This document shows positions 44,872 to 55,959 of a stretch of DNA of 64,000 nucleotides, one piece after another. Every line of letters begins with the position of its first letter. Position 1 is the stretch's first letter. Source of the DNA: Ixodes scapularis (taxonomy: Eukaryota; Arthropoda; Arachnida; Ixodida; Ixodidae); the NCBI RefSeq assembly GCF_016920785.2, contig NW_024609857.1:67454252-67518251 (forward strand), in the 5' to 3' direction. Under the pieces are notes generated by a model. That model did no database searches. It was not told where the DNA came from and was given only the letters and a program-made list of their open reading frames with translations. Position numbers and translations under genes: made by a program.

Positions 44872-45052
44872 TCTTCATCGGCCCAAGTACTTCTGCTCTA
44901 CAAGCACACTCAACTGCAAAATAAAAGTAAGAAAGACTAACATCTGGCTTTGTTTTTGTGCATCTATATGACAATGGTACAGATCGCAAGCGGTACCACT
45001 AAAAGTGGTACCACTGGCAAGTGGTACCACATGCAAAAATTTTCACTTGGGC

Positions 45053-46300
45053 CATTAGAACCTAACTGACGTAACGAGCACTTGACGAGCGGTTGGCGCA
45101 TAAGTCGTCTTTAGGCACGCAGGCGGGCGACGGGCTCAGCAGAGCGGATCACTCGAAGTCACCGGGGCCTTCAGAATCCTCGTCCTCCGCACTATAGGGA
45201 AGGTCCCTGTCGGCGTCGGGGCTGTAGATTTTGGCGGCCGCGGTGAAGAACGACTGGAATCTATCAGTGGTTCGGCGCGCCTTCTCTCTCCTTTAAAACT
45301 TGAACTTTGCAAGGTGACCACTGAAATGGTGTCTCTCGCGCCGTCCAGATGGAAGAGAGTCGTTGACGTGGGCCCAGGTGCCCTGCACCGTATTTGTGTG
45401 CGCACCAGTGTTCGGGTCGAGAAAGTGCAGGTTGTGGTTGGCGGTGAGGTGCGTGAACCGAGCGTCATCTGCAAGCTTGCAATAGCCAGCCCAACGGTCG
45501 GTTATTATTCTTGTTCCAGGGCGGACCCACTCGTTGTTTAGCGTTTGCAGTGTTTTAACGTCACGGATCTCCAGGGTACAAGAAAGCAGCACCCACTGTC
45601 ACGCTCCACACTGCCGAAAACAAACTGGCCAGGCCTTAAATGCCCGCGATAATACTTTCTCCGCCCGGTACTCTCGTCTGGTTCTACGGTCACGCCCTCG
45701 GCGCCAATCATCTCTGAATGCGTAAAGACGGCATCTACCGCAACGTCCCGACAAAGGCGCGTCCAATCAGTTATTGTCTCACTTGCGACATCAGTCTCCC
45801 GCTGAATGATGGCGCATGCTAGGTTCTAGCACCAGAGGTAGATGATTTTCATGAGATGGGGAAGCCTCAGGTGGGGATCCCTCGAAAAAGGAACCGCTCC
45901 GTACCGAGACCTCGCCCCGGCACTGAACCTTGACCGGCTTCCTCTAGGAACCTTGACCGGCTTCCTCTAGGGCCCCTCACGAGTCATCCACACACCGCAC
46001 CTCCAAGGTAGCCATCCGAAGATCTAGTGCGGTCTTGATGCGTCATCGCAGCTTCACACTCTGGACATGCACGAGAACCCAGGAGCAAGTCCATGCTCTG
46101 AAGCAAATAAATATCTTCAAGAGGGTCTTTCATGGCGTCTTGAAGACGGCACAGGTTAAACACCATGGACCGCGATGATCGCGTTTGGAAAATAAAGCGC
46201 CGAGGGGGCTGAACGAGGCGAGACACGGGGTGCCGCATTGAGAAACCAGGTTTGTTTGCAAAATATGGGGGCCATTAAAGGGGCCGTTTAGATCGCTACC
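45053..46300 (-). mobile_element. Merlin element copy A (tandem)
   Basis: This is the first of two direct tandem copies with a ~1.25-kb period: GAACCTAACTGACG at 45058 corresponds to GAACCTAACTGACC at 46304, with collinear sequence after both. Its right end (GGTGCCGCATTGAGAAAC ... CGCTACCAG, 46228-46300) abuts copy B directly. Confidence 0.75.
45147..46214 (-). pseudogene. Merlin (IS1016/ISXO2-like) transposase, copy A
   Basis: Reading leftwards on the minus strand: a zinc-ribbon-like N-terminus (SRACPECEAAMTH), a helical block (ETDVASETITDWTRLCRDVA), then EPDESTGRRKYYRGHLRPGQ with the first catalytic Asp and, after a frameshift near 45580, VRPGTRIITDRWAGYCKLAD with the second. Then HFLDPNTGAHTNTVQGTWAH, where the catalytic Glu of the family pattern (VEGTWAH) is Gln. 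The first half of the zinc ribbon is present but its partner Cys pair is altered (GGAVCG). The Gln and the frameshift make it inactive. The family resembles bacterial IS1016 but is an established animal transposon superfamily. Confidence 0.82.
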
Positions 46301-47510
46301 AGAACCTAACTGACCGGACGAGCATTTGACAAGCGGTTGGCACATAAATCGTCTTTTTTGCATGCAAACATGCGACGGGCTCGGCGCAGCGGATCACTCG
46401 AAGTCACCGGGGCCGTCAGAATCCTCGTCCTCCGCACCATAGGGAAAGTCCCTGCCTGCGTCGGGGCTGTAGATTTGGGCGGCCGCGGCGACGAACGACT
46501 GGAATCTATCAGTGCTTCCGCGCGCCTCCTCTCTCCTCCAAAACATGAAATTTGCGAGGTGACAAGTGAAATGGTGGCTCTTGCGCACTCCAGAAGGAAG
46601 AGAGTTTTTGACGTGCCCAGGTGCCTTCCACCATATTGGTGTGCGCACCACTGTTCGGGTCGACAAAGTGCAGCTTGTGGTTGACGGTGAGCTGCGTGAA
46701 GCAAGCGTCATCTGCAAGCTTGCGATAGCCAGCCCAACACTCAGTGATTCTTTTTGTTCCAGGGCGGACCCACTCGGCAGTGTTTTAGCGTCACGGGGCT
46801 CCATAGGTATAAGAAAGCAGCACCCGCTGCCACCCTCCACACCACCTAAAACCCACTGGCCAGGCCTTAAATGCCCGCGATAATACTTCCTCCGCCCGAA
46901 CATACTCTCGTCTAGTTCTGCAGTCACGCCTTCGCCGCCATTCATATCTGAATTCGTAAAAGCGGCATTTACCTCAACCTCCCGACAAAGATTCGTCCTA
47001 TCACTCCTTGTCTTACTTGAGACACCAGTCTCCCTCTAAATGACGCCGCACGGTAGGTTCTGTCACCGGAGGTAAATGACTTCCATGAATTGGGGAAACG
47101 TCAGGCAGTATCCCACGAAAAAGGACCCGTTCCGTGCTGAGACCTCGCCCCGGCACTGAACCTTGACCGGCTTCCGCTTGGGCACCTCACGAGTCATTCA
47201 CACACACGCGCACCCCCACGAGTAGCCATCCGCAGATCTAGCACGGACTTCCTGCGTCAAGGCAGCTTCGCACTCTGGACACGCACGAGAACCCAGGAGC
47301 AGGCCTATGTTCTGAAGCAAATTAATTGCATCAAGAGGGTCTTTCATGGCGTCTTGAAGATGGCACAGGTTAAACACCATAGACTGCAATGTTCGCCTCT
47401 GGAAGAGTAAAACGCCGAGTGGGCTGAACGAGCGGAGCTGCGCGCTTCTTTGCATTTATTATTTTTGCTTGATGCGTCATTTTATACCTTGTGACACCAT
47501 TCTAACAAGC
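46301..47510 (-). mobile_element. Merlin element copy B (tandem)
   Basis: Second direct copy, collinear with copy A from 46304 to about 47440. Its right-hand terminal segment (GGTGCCGCATTGAG) is not found after 47440, so its outer end is missing or has diverged. Confidence 0.7.
46394..47455 (-). pseudogene. Merlin transposase, copy B
   Basis: The N-terminus (NLCHLQDAMKDPLDAINLLQ, then SRACPECEAALTQ and DGYSWGCAC) keeps a zinc-ribbon pattern C-x2-C ... C-x-C. The core has TAELDESMFGRRKYYRGHLR with the first catalytic Asp. After a frameshift near 46785 comes VRPGTKRITECWAGYRKLAD, where the second Asp (TD) is Glu (TE), and then HTNMVEGTWA with the Glu intact. A second frameshift near 46610 restores HVKNSLPSGVRKSHHFTCHL and an acidic tail ending DGPGDFE. 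Copy A has the reverse pattern (Asp present, Glu lost). Confidence 0.82.
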
Positions 47511-48096
47511 TGATTGGTTAATTGGTCGGACCACACCATCAGGTGATAAAACAAACGCCAATCGTATGACTACAACGGTTGCGACGGCATCGGTACAGAG
47601 AAGAGTGCAGTCGAACCCAACAACAAAATGAAGTAACAACGTGAATAAAAATAAAAAGAAAGAATCCTCCGACGCTCCGACGGCGTTTTCGTTGCTGAGA
47701 GGAGGAGCGGCCGAGCTGCTCGGAATGTTCCTTGTTTGTTTTATTTTTTTTTTACCCTAGAGGATGCCATGACGTCTTCAACCCTTATTTGAAGCTGATT
47801 TGTTAATTTAATAACAAAAAAAAAAAAAAACACGTTGGAACGGAAAATGGAGAGAGTATTTGGCGCCAGAATTCAGCGTGGTCGAAAAAAAAAGAAGAAA
47901 AGAACAAGTGCACAATATATATAATTGCAAGGCCGTTATACTCCGCACTCGGTGAGGCCTCATGACGCAGCCGACGACCATTAGGATATTTATTTTGTTT
48001 CTTTAGATTTGTTTTTTTATCTTGACGATGACTTTACCATGCCTCGAAGTTTCCAGCGGAGATCAGGCAGTTTTTCATAAGTATTAATATTTTCGT
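47511..48096. other. No gene recognised
   Basis: AT-rich spacer with poly-A runs near 47816; no motif is seen. Confidence 0.4.
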
Positions 48097-48908
48097 TTTA
48101 AAGGGACACTGACAGGGTATTTATGCTCGCTGAGATTTTTAGTTGTACGTGACATATGAGAGCTCAACTACCCAGAACAGAATTTGCGGCTCGAAATTCG
48201 GTTTCTTTCCGCTTGAAAACCGCCGATCAAGAACTGGCCGGTTCGAGTCTCGCTCACTCTCTTTTTCGCGGTCACGGGCCGTTTTCTAAGGTATCGATGC
48301 GACCACCAAATTTAATCGAAGTCGTGGGTCACTGAAGGCACACACTCAATATTAAAAATATAAAAAAATATGAAACCCATTTTTTGTGGCTTCTAAAAAG
48401 CTGTAAATACGTTGATTGAAAAAAAAAAGTTCCACAGACAACCGGAAGCATTCTGTGCGTTCGTCGTTTCGCGTATCGTGGGACTCGCGAGGACGGCGAT
48501 GGCAGCGGACGACGGGCGTGGGACCTCTATTTCAGAACTGTCGTTCGCGGTACCGGCGAATTCTGTCTACCGTTAAAAGAGAAATTCGGGACTGATCAAA
48601 AGAATTGGTATTCATCCCGTACGACACGCCCGGCCACCAAGCCGATTTGCACGAAGACGTCGCCGAGCCGTCGCTCCCTTCTCGTGGCTGAAGACATTGC
48701 TCCCGCAAACGTCAAGCACGACGTGTCTACTTCGAGTTGAATATTCACGCGTACAATTTCTTTACTAGGTGCGAATGTCCCCAAAGCGTGGTGCTTCCCG
48801 ACTTCGACCCGGGAGCGCTTTTGCTGGAGAAAAATCGACAGCAAACTTTCCAACTTACAGTTTACCGGCTGCATTATTACTAAGGAAAGAGATCCACCAG
48901 AAAGGCGA

Positions 48909-48985
48909 TGCCCCAGTAGCTCAGTCGGAAAGACGTCCGGTTCACACGCGGTAGGACCGGGTTCGATCCCCCGTGAAACTTTTTT
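48909..48985 (+). repeat. tRNA-derived SINE head / tRNA-like sequence
   Basis: GCCCCAGTAGCTCAGTCGG (A-box region) and GGGTTCGATCCC (48960-48971, a perfect B box) sit ~50 bp apart, followed by CCGTGAAAC and a poly-T run. The putative anticodon arm (CCGG-TTCACAC-GCGG) is imperfect and the acceptor stem does not close, so I read a SINE-type tRNA relic and not a working tRNA gene. The B box alone could direct polymerase III. Confidence 0.55.
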
Positions 48986-49017
48986 TTTTTTTTCAAACAT
49001 TTTTTGATGTTTACATC

Positions 49018-49095
49018 CAGATATAACGATAATCGGCTATAACGATTGGATTTTGCGGTTTTCTCAATATCGTTATAAGTGGACTGCACTGTATA
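49018..49095 (-). mobile_element. pogo/Tigger-type terminal sequence
   Basis: On the minus strand CAGTGCAGTCCACTTATAACG continues into repeated ATAACGAT words (ATCGTTATAGCCGATTATCGTTATAT on the complement). CAGTG...CCACTTATAACGA-type ends are typical of pogo/Tigger elements of the Tc1/mariner superfamily. Only one end is recognised; a weaker relative (GCTATAACGACG) lies near 51370. Confidence 0.45.
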
Positions 49096-49855
49096 TATAT
49101 TTACAATCATCACTGAAGAAACAAACAAAAAAATAACAAACTAATGTTGTGGACGATACTTCGCTGAATTAAATGGTATGGGATTTCCGTTTTGACACCT
49201 GCGAGCTCAATGTAATCACTTTCCACAAAATGCAAGGAGCATATAAATCAGGTAACGTCCGCTTTCCGAGGTGCCCGTATATGTTCTACAGGAATTGCAG
49301 CCAGCCGTTGGTCCCGATCCCGTTGATGTTTCGGAAACTCTGTCGCACAATGCCACTTTTTTTCGGATGCAGGAAATGTGAGCCAGCTGTTCACGCAACA
49401 TCTTGGGTGTATTCTTTTCGGAGCCGATCATGGAAATTCACCACGGGCACTCACTACTCATCTCCAACTCCTCAATGTATAAAAGAACTCATCTTGGAGT
49501 ACAGAACAACGAGCGGAACAAACATAACTGCAAAAAAATCGCACGGAGAGCAGTTCCCGCACGCCGCATCGCACGCCGCATGTCCTGTCGTCTGCTACCA
49601 AAGAAAAGAAAAAAAAAAAAAAAAAAAAAAACGCACGGTCGGGTGTAGCCACGTGACTTCCGCCACTCACTCTCTTCTCTCCACTTCTCCGACCTCCGTC
49701 GGGTTTCGGTTTCGAGGAGTTGCGTCTTTTGGCTTTATTAAAAAAATACGCTACTCTGTTGCAAAATATTAATTGGGTAGTCCTCCGACACCATAATGAA
49801 GCGCCTGGCAAAAAATAAAAAAAAAATGTTGGGGGGGGTGTCAGTGTTCCTTTAA

Positions 49856-50279
49856 GGCCACTCTTCCTATGCTGTCTCGTTCCTGACGCCATAAACATAT
49901 GGGGCGGGAATAGTTAGCGCCACGTATAATACCTCCTGAACCACGTTGCTCTGTTTCACGACTCTACTCCATCTCACAGATGTCTGCAGTAAAGACAAAG
50001 GCACAGGCACATGAGCCTAGCTCAGCAAAATGGTTTTGTTTGTACGACAACTCGTGCATATGAGGCAGTTTCCAAAGCCACGCGCTCGTGCCCATGCCTT
50101 TGCCTGCATTGCAGATGTTTGTGAGATGGAGTATAATTTGGATTTGCCATTAGTGGAGAAGGGACTTTTACCTCATTGATATCACGTACACAAGACGACA
50201 CTGTCGGTGCGAACACAACAGAGCAGTTACCACGTTATCCGTCAAGTATCTGATCTTTGCAATCTGCTTTATGTTTAAA

Positions 50280-50310
<31 letters not shown>

Positions 50311-51457
50311 TGGGGGGGGGGGGGGGGAAGGCGACTTTAGCTTGGGCTTTCTTTGAAAGAAAACCTCACCCTGTACATGTTGCTTAAGACAGAGAGGTTT
50401 CGGGATTGATCCCTAGCTTCCTCCTTCACTTCAACTATGACCTCCCCCCTCCCCCGCCCACACACACGCCAGCCTGCCCCAATGCCACCGCCATGCGAAC
50501 ACGCGCACAAAACATGAGCTACATTATTTATAATGCATTTCGGCATTAAGTGCAGATGGGAAGGTTATTGGAGCGAGTTACACGCACGGGCTTGGGCAAC
50601 ACCTCCTTGATACTTCCATGACCTGCCTAGTCTCCCCCAAGACCTGACACCGCTTGACCGAGCAGCGCAACCCGGCTGTTCATTAGCTTCCTGTTGATTT
50701 TTCGCGCCTATAATTGCTGTCAACATTTTTTGCGGACTAAAATACATCATTAACTCACCAAAAATCGAGATTGTCAACGGTTTCAAGCTTAGTCGGTGTT
50801 ATTTTTTTCCAAGAATATGTCATGTAACAGTCATATTATTTCCTCATTTATTTCTAAGTTATGAGAAGTAGTGGGTATGGTACACCACCTCCTCTATAAG
50901 TCTGATCAACATATGTAACATCGTAATTATTATTAAACTCGTTATTCCACTCTCAAATAAGTTGTAATTTAGTCTGGAGTACAGCAACGTCCTCTCATTC
51001 CAGATTTGTCGCTAGTCGAGGACAGACACATAAGGAATACAAACCTTTTGATAGTTGGGCAACTTTTCAGAAACGTTAACCTGTACTCTAACCGTCGATC
51101 GAAGTGGTGAGACGTGGTCACTGCGAAAACGGGGAGCCACTCACTTGATTGAAAGACATTTTAGCGAAAGCCGACGTTTCACCGAATGACACTTTAAAGA
51201 ATAGTCGTCCGTCGCGAAGCAGCGTCCACGGGTGGGCCAAGTGGGTTAACATTTTTTGTAATGAGCCGCCACAGACTGCCGCCGCAAAGTAGCGTAAGTG
51301 CAGTGCGGGGTGGGGGTTAGTACGTGCCCCCATTATTCGCTAAAACGTCGATTTGCTATAACGACGCCGTTCACTAAAACGTCATTCGCTCATGTGATAT
51401 AGACACGCGAAAACGAGCTATGACACGCAAATGCTCGCACCCGCCATTCCATAACTA
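49856..51457. other. No gene recognised
   Basis: A pyrimidine run (50281-50309) and a G run (50310-50326) are the only clear low-complexity features. Short frames on both strands carry no recognisable motifs. Confidence 0.4.
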
Positions 51458-51832
51458 CTGGGTGTCACAAAAAAAAAAATACAGAGGTTTTTTTTACTGC
51501 AAAAATAAACTAGGCATCGCCGAACGCTCATTCTCCGCCCAAAGGTAGCGCCAGAGGTCAGGAAAATTGCGGCCGACGGAGTTTTCGAATACATGGCGCT
51601 TTATGGGTACCCGAGACCGAAAACGGGCAAAAATGAGCTTCATTTTCCCATTTAAATTTTTTGAGAAAATCATTTATAACTTTTGAATAAGGTAACAAAT
51701 CGGGCTGAAACTTTGGCATCTGGTTGTGACCTCTAGCGCTACCTTTGGGCGGAGAATGAGCGTTCGGCGATGCCTAGTTTATTTTTGGGGTGAAAAAAAA
51801 AACCCGTAAATTTTTCTTTTTGTGACACCCTG
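51458..51832. mobile_element. MITE with double inverted repeats (GGGTGTCACAAAAA ends)
   Basis: GGGTGTCACAAAAAA (51460-51474) is matched by TTTTTGTGACACCC (51817-51830). A longer inner inverted repeat contains AAATAAACTAGGCATCGCCG and CTCATTCTCCGCCCAAAGG on the left (51506-51547), with exact complements on the right (51740-51786). The spacer is ~190 bp. The GTGTCACAAAAA end is of the type used by many Tc1/mariner-related MITEs. No frame is supported. Confidence 0.85.
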
Positions 51833-54123
51833 CATGTCTATAACCTACTCAGATGGATAGAAACATTTATTACAAATCTAGAGAAGTCAACCCAAGTTCT
51901 TGGTGTGGGTACTCCTTAGGGAAGGTTAAGCAGGAGTACAGAAGTTTAGAGGAAAGAATAGCACACACGTACATCACACGCGCATGCACTCTAAGTTGGT
52001 CCAGAAGTCCTGTCTCCCCGACGTGCTTTTGTAGCGCTTTCAAAATGATACACTGATAGCGCCAAGTGTTTTCCGGTCCAGGATTTTTGTGACATTAAAT
52101 GGTCCATGGTCCAGCTGTTTCAGCGTTCCTCCACCTGCCGTGTTCACTTCTACGTTTGCGAGGGATTCTGGATGCCGTGTCGCGCTTCCGCCGTCACTAT
52201 CACGGCGGTATGAGTTGATCTTGGTTCGAGCGTCTCCGGCTGTTGAGAAGGTCGTCCGCCATCTTCGTCGTAGACGGATTCCGCGAGCTTTGATTTGAAA
52301 ACAGGCTACCGTACCTACTAACGTACTACGTCTTCAAGCAAGCGTTTGGTTGATGCCGACGACGTGATCAGGTACCTTGTGGATGTGTGTCGGCGTTACA
52401 TATTGTTATGCTGACCAGGTGACTTGTGTGCACCTAACCATCCCAATGAGAAATCGAGTCGGCGCTGCAAAGCCACACTCCACTGTGAACGACAGCACCA
52501 TCGCCAACTTTCACGTCATGGGGCACTCCACTGCAAAGTGATCGCATCCCTCCGAAGCGACTGGCCAAAGATCGTGAGCGCCACCGAGACCGCTCAATGG
52601 TTAAACTCACAAGGGATAACCGAACTGCTGCAGGATTCCCGCAGATCAAAGCGTCGCTGTACGACTGCCACCTGTGACACAAGTTCCAGCGCCAGCGGCT
52701 ACCAAAACAAAATAAAGGTAGTATGTACCCTTTTTGCAAAGAAAAAAAAAAAGAAAAAAGTTTATTGTAACGAAATGCGACTTATTAAAAAATATTGATG
52801 TTTGAACTAGTAGAAATAATATCACTGCATGGTTTTTCCAGCTCTTAAAAATTTCAGGCAATCTTGTTTCAAACTCACAAATTAAAACGAAAATCACTTG
52901 TTTTCTTATTACTGAGTGTCACTCAAAACTAACTGATATAGCTCCTGTCAACATTGTAAAGTTATTTTTTAACTCGCTTTAACGTGAATAAAACAACTAG
53001 ATTGACCATCTTCCCAATTGTAAGAAAACGGGAATCGGTGTGCATGCTTGATGAAGTGAAAATGACTAAATAACTGTTTCCAAATACGAGACAAGGGTGC
53101 CAGCTTCTAACACTTTAAATACTTTGTTTAGAAGCTACAGAACGTTCTCCTTTTGTGGAGTTTCAAAGAAATGTTCCAAGCTAGCTGCGTGGTGAAATTT
53201 GGACTGCTCTGCTTCCCTATTGAATTTTCAATTTTGAGAATTATATGTCTAAGGTGCAAGATATTTTATGCCTAGAAGACTGATGCATCTGTTGAAATGT
53301 TTCTATCCAACTACAGCGATTCTTCTGGCTTTCCTAGGTCACTGCTACCCGTTCCAGTATTTCAACGTTGGGATGCTGAGGCAGTGTCGTGATCATGTTC
53401 CAGTGGTTGGCACTGACTAGCACTCGGGAAGCAGTGACGCTGCAGGCACATAAGGTTACAGTCAATGGGACTGCCGTGTCCCCACGGATCCTGTGTAACC
53501 ACATGTTCCTGATAACATACAAGATCCTCGAACCTTGCCCAACCGAGGACATCATCTTGCAGGGAACTGCGCGTCGATCAGTCAATTCCGTACATGTGAC
53601 GACCCTCCTAGACTTCTCGGCATCACTCCCTACTTCTTGCAGTGATGGATAAATTTCAGCTTACCACTGGCTTGGAGATTTAGAGTGGACACAGCGGCTA
53701 AGGTTTCATTTACTTCACGCGCGAGTGAAGCTGAAGCTGTGAGCATGAGCATGTTGCCCTGAACGATGCTCCCAATACATGAGCGTGCATGATTGGTAGC
53801 GGCATTGAAAGCCTGGATCTTGCACTTAAAGCGAAACGGAATCTAGCATTGTAAGTGCTGTGTGTGTGCGCCTGGCAACATCGGCGAGTCAGCAGAAGTC
53901 AAGCCAAGTCGAGTCAAGCTGGTTATACCGAACCGTCTGCCATTCCGGGGACTCGTCATAAACCATGTGCCTCTTGTTTAACTCCCCTTTTCTACACCAC
54001 CAAGTTAGCCGCTTGAACAAAGTTTTGGAGCGGCGAGAAGGAAGAACCTCCAACTCCGGGGCACGCAACCACACGTTTTGGAGCAACAACAGCTTCGTGG
54101 CAACTTGGCAACGACGAAAGCAC
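51833..54123. other. No gene recognised
   Basis: Frames at 52424-52798 and 53389-53652 look somewhat coding-like in composition, but I do not recognise a domain, start context or consistent splicing. A possible donor (AAAATAAAG/GTAGTA at 52718) is weak. Confidence 0.35.
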
Positions 54124-54350
54124 ATGACGGAAAAGGATGAGCCTAACATTGTCATCATGGGGAGGCTGGGACATCTAGAAGAGTTTAACCCGAACAGGGT
54201 TGAAGCGTGGCCCCTGTACCAGAAGCGACAAAACTTTTTCTTTACCGCGCATAACATCGTCGAGGGGTCCCCAAAACGCGCAGTCCTGTGTAGTGTTTGT
54301 GGACCGACAATCTACGCCGTCATAGGCTCGTCGTGTGTGCGGGTAGGATC
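54124..54350 (+). pseudogene. Ty3/gypsy Gag N-terminal fragment
   Basis: The frame reads IVIMGRLGHLEEFNP, then EAWPLYQKRQNFFFTAHNIV and KRAVLCSVCGPTIYAVIGS. This pattern (MG-L--F-P---W--Y--R---FF-AN---KRAVLLS-CG---Y-L) is the start of Gag in one common group of arthropod Ty3/gypsy elements. The rest of Gag and pol do not follow, so it is a truncated fragment. A gypsy RT piece at 59395-60108 may or may not belong to the same family. Confidence 0.6.
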
Positions 54351-54684
54351 CCTATGCGAACATTGTGTCGGAGCTCCCCCTCCACTTCCCACCGTGCCTG
54401 TCAGTGATTGTTCAGTGCTTTGCGTTTCAAAAGTGTAGCCAGTAGCCTGGAGAATCCATCGCAAATTTCGTCACCGACCAGCGCCGCTTCTCCGAGCACT
54501 GCGACTTTGGTAAGAACTTGTCGGCATGCTACGGGACCGTCTGGTGTACGGTACGCGGGACAGGACAACGGGGTGCAGCGTTGTCTTATCAGCAAACCAA
54601 TGTTGGAGATAAAAAGGCATTTGAGACTACAAATCCTTCGCCTCTGTAGGATTTGCAGCAACGACTTTGATTTCCGTCAACAAC

Positions 54685-55330
54685 TTAAAGGGATACTTCA
54701 ACGAAATATGAAATATTCCCGTCGTGTTCAAAAATAGGTTGAATATGATCCACAATATCCGTAAATGACAATCGGACGTTTGTATTTTGAGCCTGGTGGC
54801 TGTATTTTTCGTTAAAAACGGCCCACTCTGGCAAGCGCTCGGAGAAGGCCCAGCGGAGACCACGTGACATTCAACGCAATCGTGACGTAGGTCGTCTCAG
54901 GACGAGCAAAGCTACGGCGAGGCTGACGTCGAGAGGATGGCCTAGTCGTTCCAGCTACCGAAGCGGCTGCTTTTGTACAAGTTTTGAGTGACGGGTTAAT
55001 CTTGAGTAATTTTGGAGGGGGACAATAGCGACTTCTGCGACACACAAAAGACATTCTCGGGAAGAGGGGAGTTCCTCCTGCCCCTCTTCTCTCGTCGTGG
55101 CCGGAGGCGAGACAACCTCCGTCACTAGCTGTCAAGGTTCCTAAACGGGCATTACAAGCGAGGCGCTAGCGACATCCACCAGGTGCTCTTTGCTAATCGT
55201 TTAATTCGTTTTAAAATTCCTTTTCGTGACTTTTTTAACAAGATATTGGTATGTTCGATGTGATGCTGCTTTTTTGAACATATAGAGATCAAAAAATGAG
55301 CGCCGAAATTTCGTTGTAGTATCCCTTTAA
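54685..55330 (+). mobile_element. MITE with TTAAAGGGATACTTCAACGA ends
   Basis: TTAAAGGGATACTTCAACGA (54685-54704) is matched by TTTCGTTGTAGTATCCCTTTAA (55309-55330). The interior matches the copy at 20469-21155 in inverse orientation. Its last TTAA (55327-55330) is shared with the start of the next element. Protein-like similarity between frames in the two copies only reflects DNA homology. Confidence 0.85.
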
Positions 55331-55868
55331 AAGGGCACTCAAGTGAATTCTGACATCGTCTACTTATCGGCATAACTCAATCTAATAGCTTTAAGCATCC
55401 TAAAAAAAACCGAAATTACATTCAAGGGCAGCAGATTTTTCTATTAAAAATACAATATCAAAGATTTTGGCACGCCACCCTTTCTGTGCCGTGGCGCAGA
55501 ACACCAGGGGGTGCCACCGGACGGGATGGCAGCAGGGGAGGGCACGCAACAGCCAATCGCGAGTGACTGCTTCTCGGTAGACTGATTTTTCGAAGGCGCA
55601 CGTTTTCGAAAATTTTGTTTGCCGGGAAGCCATCATTCGTAATTGGCTGCCACGTGCCCTCCCCTGCTGCCTTCTCGTCCGGCGGCACCCCCTGGTGTTC
55701 TGCGCCACGGGGCAGAAAAGAGGACGTGCCAAAATCTTTGATTGGATTTTCAATGGGGAAATCGGCCGCCCTTGTATGTAATTTCAGGTTTTTTAGGAGG
55801 CTTAGAGTTCATACATTGAGTTATGACAATAAATAGACAATCGCAGAATCCACTTGAGTGCCTTTTTA
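55329..55868. mobile_element. Fold-back MITE, ~200-bp arms, abutting the previous MITE
   Basis: AAAAGGGCACTCAAGTGAATT (left) pairs with ATCCACTTGAGTGCCTTTTT (right). The inner arms pair through CAGAACACCAGGGGGTGCC with GGCACCCCCTGGTGTTCTG, and GGCAGCAGGGGAGGGCACG with its complement near 55653. The central loop is small. No coding content is seen. Confidence 0.85.
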
Positions 55869-55959
55869 CGACAATGACCGCCTTTTTTATAAAGTAGCTC
55901 CCCACTCGGCTTTCTGCGCAATGCGAGCAGTCGCATCTCAAACATTTCGCGGCACGAGG

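Larger units (their letters stand above)
43078..45046 (+). mobile_element. TIR element with GGTACC subterminal repeats and a BEN-like gene
   Basis: The left end GTGAAAATATGAAGTGG and right end CAAAAATTTTCAC are short imperfect inverted repeats. Inside the left end (43093-43300) are about a dozen ~16-bp units of AAGTGGTACCACTTGCA type, many containing the GGTACC palindrome; a few similar units lie inside the right end (44987-45035). The element interrupts a Merlin copy. Subterminal palindromic repeats are typical of transposase-binding arrays. The only gene-like feature is the BEN-like pair of exons; no transposase is recognised, so it is probably non-autonomous or of unknown type. Confidence 0.55.
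48097..49855. mobile_element. TIR element, TTAAAGGGACACTGACA ends, with nested insertions
   Basis: TTAAAGGGACACTGACA (from 48098) is matched by TGTCAGTGTTCCTTTAA (to 49854) with one mismatch. Inner parts are also related (ACAGAATTTGCGGC-like on the left, TACGCTACTCTGTTG on the right). Inside lie a tRNA-derived unit (48909-48980) and a pogo/Tigger-type end (49018-49095). The end sequence resembles those at 2852 and 54685 (TTAAAGGGATACT), suggesting one superfamily. No transposase is seen. Confidence 0.65.

Noticed and set aside
45147..47455. Bacterial contamination or recent transfer of an IS1595/ISXO2 element
   Set aside because: The resemblance is expected for Merlin, an established eukaryotic superfamily related to IS1016, and the surrounding sequence is eukaryotic throughout.
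48909..48980. tRNA gene
   Set aside because: Good A and B boxes but an imperfect anticodon stem and no closing acceptor stem; it is more likely a SINE-type relic.
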